A program made the translations under genes and the position numbers. A stretch of 6,825 nt of DNA, from assembly GCA_023433225.1 (NCBI GenBank), contig JAEZDQ010000162.1, positions 1 to 6,825 of the forward strand, in the 5' to 3' direction. The DNA comes from Bacteroidota bacterium. GTDB taxonomy: Bacteria > Bacteroidota > Bacteroidia > Flavobacteriales > Weeksellaceae. The notes beneath the pieces were generated by a model. The model had not been told where the DNA came from and made no database searches. It saw only the letters and a program-made list of their open reading frames with translations. Every line of letters starts with the position of its first letter. The stretch's first letter is position 1. Shown in pieces: positions 6,150 to 6,825 of the stretch.

Positions 6150-6825
6150 CAAAACAGTGAAAATATTGTATTGGAATTGAACACATCGGATTCAATTCAA
6201 TATAAATTAAAGGTGATTGATTTTATACAAGATGACAATTCTACGAAATGGCTAATTGAGGAAAACGGCACTGCTACTTTTTCAAAAAATGAAAATAATT
6301 TATTTCAATTGAAAATTGTTTTGGATTCGACTTCGACAACACAGAATAATGATCCTGCAATTCTCAAAACCGAAAGAAAAAAAGTGTTGGTACAACGTTG
6401 CGATGAAAAAGGAAATTTCCTACAGGAAAACTTGAATAATTTATTGCCATACACCATTGTTTCTAAACTGATATTTACCCTTCCGGAAGAAAAACTTAAA
6501 TTGAAGGAAAAATACCAGATGGACTCCGAATTGTTCAGTTGGAATTTCTATAGATCTTTTCTCGATGATGAAAAAATTGACACTTTAAATTACGTTAATA
6601 ATTTTGGAGTATTTAAAGTTGATACCGATGAAAACAACAATAGAATTGCAGAATTGTTTTATGAATTTCAAATTACGCTGACAAGTCCGAATGAAAATAT
6701 CAACCCACTTTTGTCTGGTGAAATGGCGCGTTTTTATGACAGGCATAAATTCATTTACAAGTTTAATTATCAAGGATTTGGCAAATTTTCACTAACTGAA
6801 AATAAATGGATAAACTTTCAAGGAG
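6087..6825 (+). CDS. Secreted or periplasmic protein of unknown function (3' truncated)
   Basis: The ATG at 6087 opens a frame with no stop for 246 codons up to the window edge, so the gene continues outside. Residues 1-21 form a signal peptide: basic start (MSKHK), hydrophobic core (TAVFLALFV) and V-S-A before Q22; there is no lipobox cysteine. The mature part is rich in Asn, Lys and Glu with alternating polar and hydrophobic strands, one cysteine (C105) and no membrane segment. I do not recognise the family. The pattern of a 'CDEKGNFL' strand, then 'LPEEKLKLKEKY...SW' and later paired strands distantly recalls DUF6263-type periplasmic proteins, but this is a guess. It starts 68 bases after the methyltransferase stop. 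The gap has only 7-of-8 matches to the -7 consensus (TACTTTTA at 6022-6029, TAGATTTT at 6058-6065), no Shine-Dalgarno and no clear terminator. Confidence 0.85.
   Translation, partial: MSKHKYYFTLTAVFLALFVSAQNSENIVLELNTSDSIQYKLKVIDFIQDDNSTKWLIEENGTATFSKNENNLFQLKIVLDSTSTTQNNDPAILKTERKKVLVQRCDEKGNFLQENLNNLLPYTIVSKLIFTLPEEKLKLKEKYQMDSELFSWNFYRSFLDDEKIDTLNYVNNFGVFKVDTDENNNRIAELFYEFQITLTSPNENINPLLSGEMARFYDRHKFIYKFNYQGFGKFSLTENKWINFQG

Noticed and set aside
6585..6773. 62-codon - strand frame near the end
   Set aside because: It is antisense to the secreted-protein frame that starts at 6087 with a good signal peptide.

Overview
The window looks like chromosomal DNA from a member of the Bacteroidota, most likely a Flavobacteriaceae-type bacterium. 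The reasons are two large surface proteins that end in the type B sorting domain of the type IX secretion system (T9SS), the lack of Shine-Dalgarno sequences before the genes, AT-rich short intergenic gaps, and one match to the flavobacterial -7 promoter element TAnnTTTG. All four genes are on the + strand and packed tightly, with gaps of 28, 33 and 68 bases. I see no RNA gene, insertion sequence, CRISPR array or attachment site.

Layout: (1) bases 1-1715 hold the 3' part of a large secreted protein gene, cut by the window edge. The visible part encodes about four copies of a ~90-residue repeat, two further small modules and a T9SS type B C-terminal domain. (2) Bases 1744-4833 hold a complete 1029-residue paralogue. 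It has a signal peptide, a ~280-residue N-terminal module, a CARDB-like domain, four repeats of the same kind, the same two small modules and the same sorting domain. (3) Bases 4867-6018 encode a THUMP-domain SAM-dependent RNA methyltransferase of the RlmL N-terminal/YpsC type, a housekeeping rRNA modification enzyme. (4) From 6087 to the window end is the 5' part of a gene for a secreted or periplasmic protein of unknown function. It has no stop codon in the window.

The first two genes probably form a co-transcribed pair of surface adhesin-like or matrix proteins. They would be exported by Sec, carried across the outer membrane by the T9SS, and held outside through their C-terminal domains. 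They align module by module, so they arose by an old gene duplication. The methyltransferase is probably an unrelated neighbour with its own promoter. I found no convincing new biological system. The points most worth a second look are the in-register tandem paralogues, the paired cysteines of the repeats, the unnamed N-terminal module of the second gene, and the truncated secreted protein at the end.
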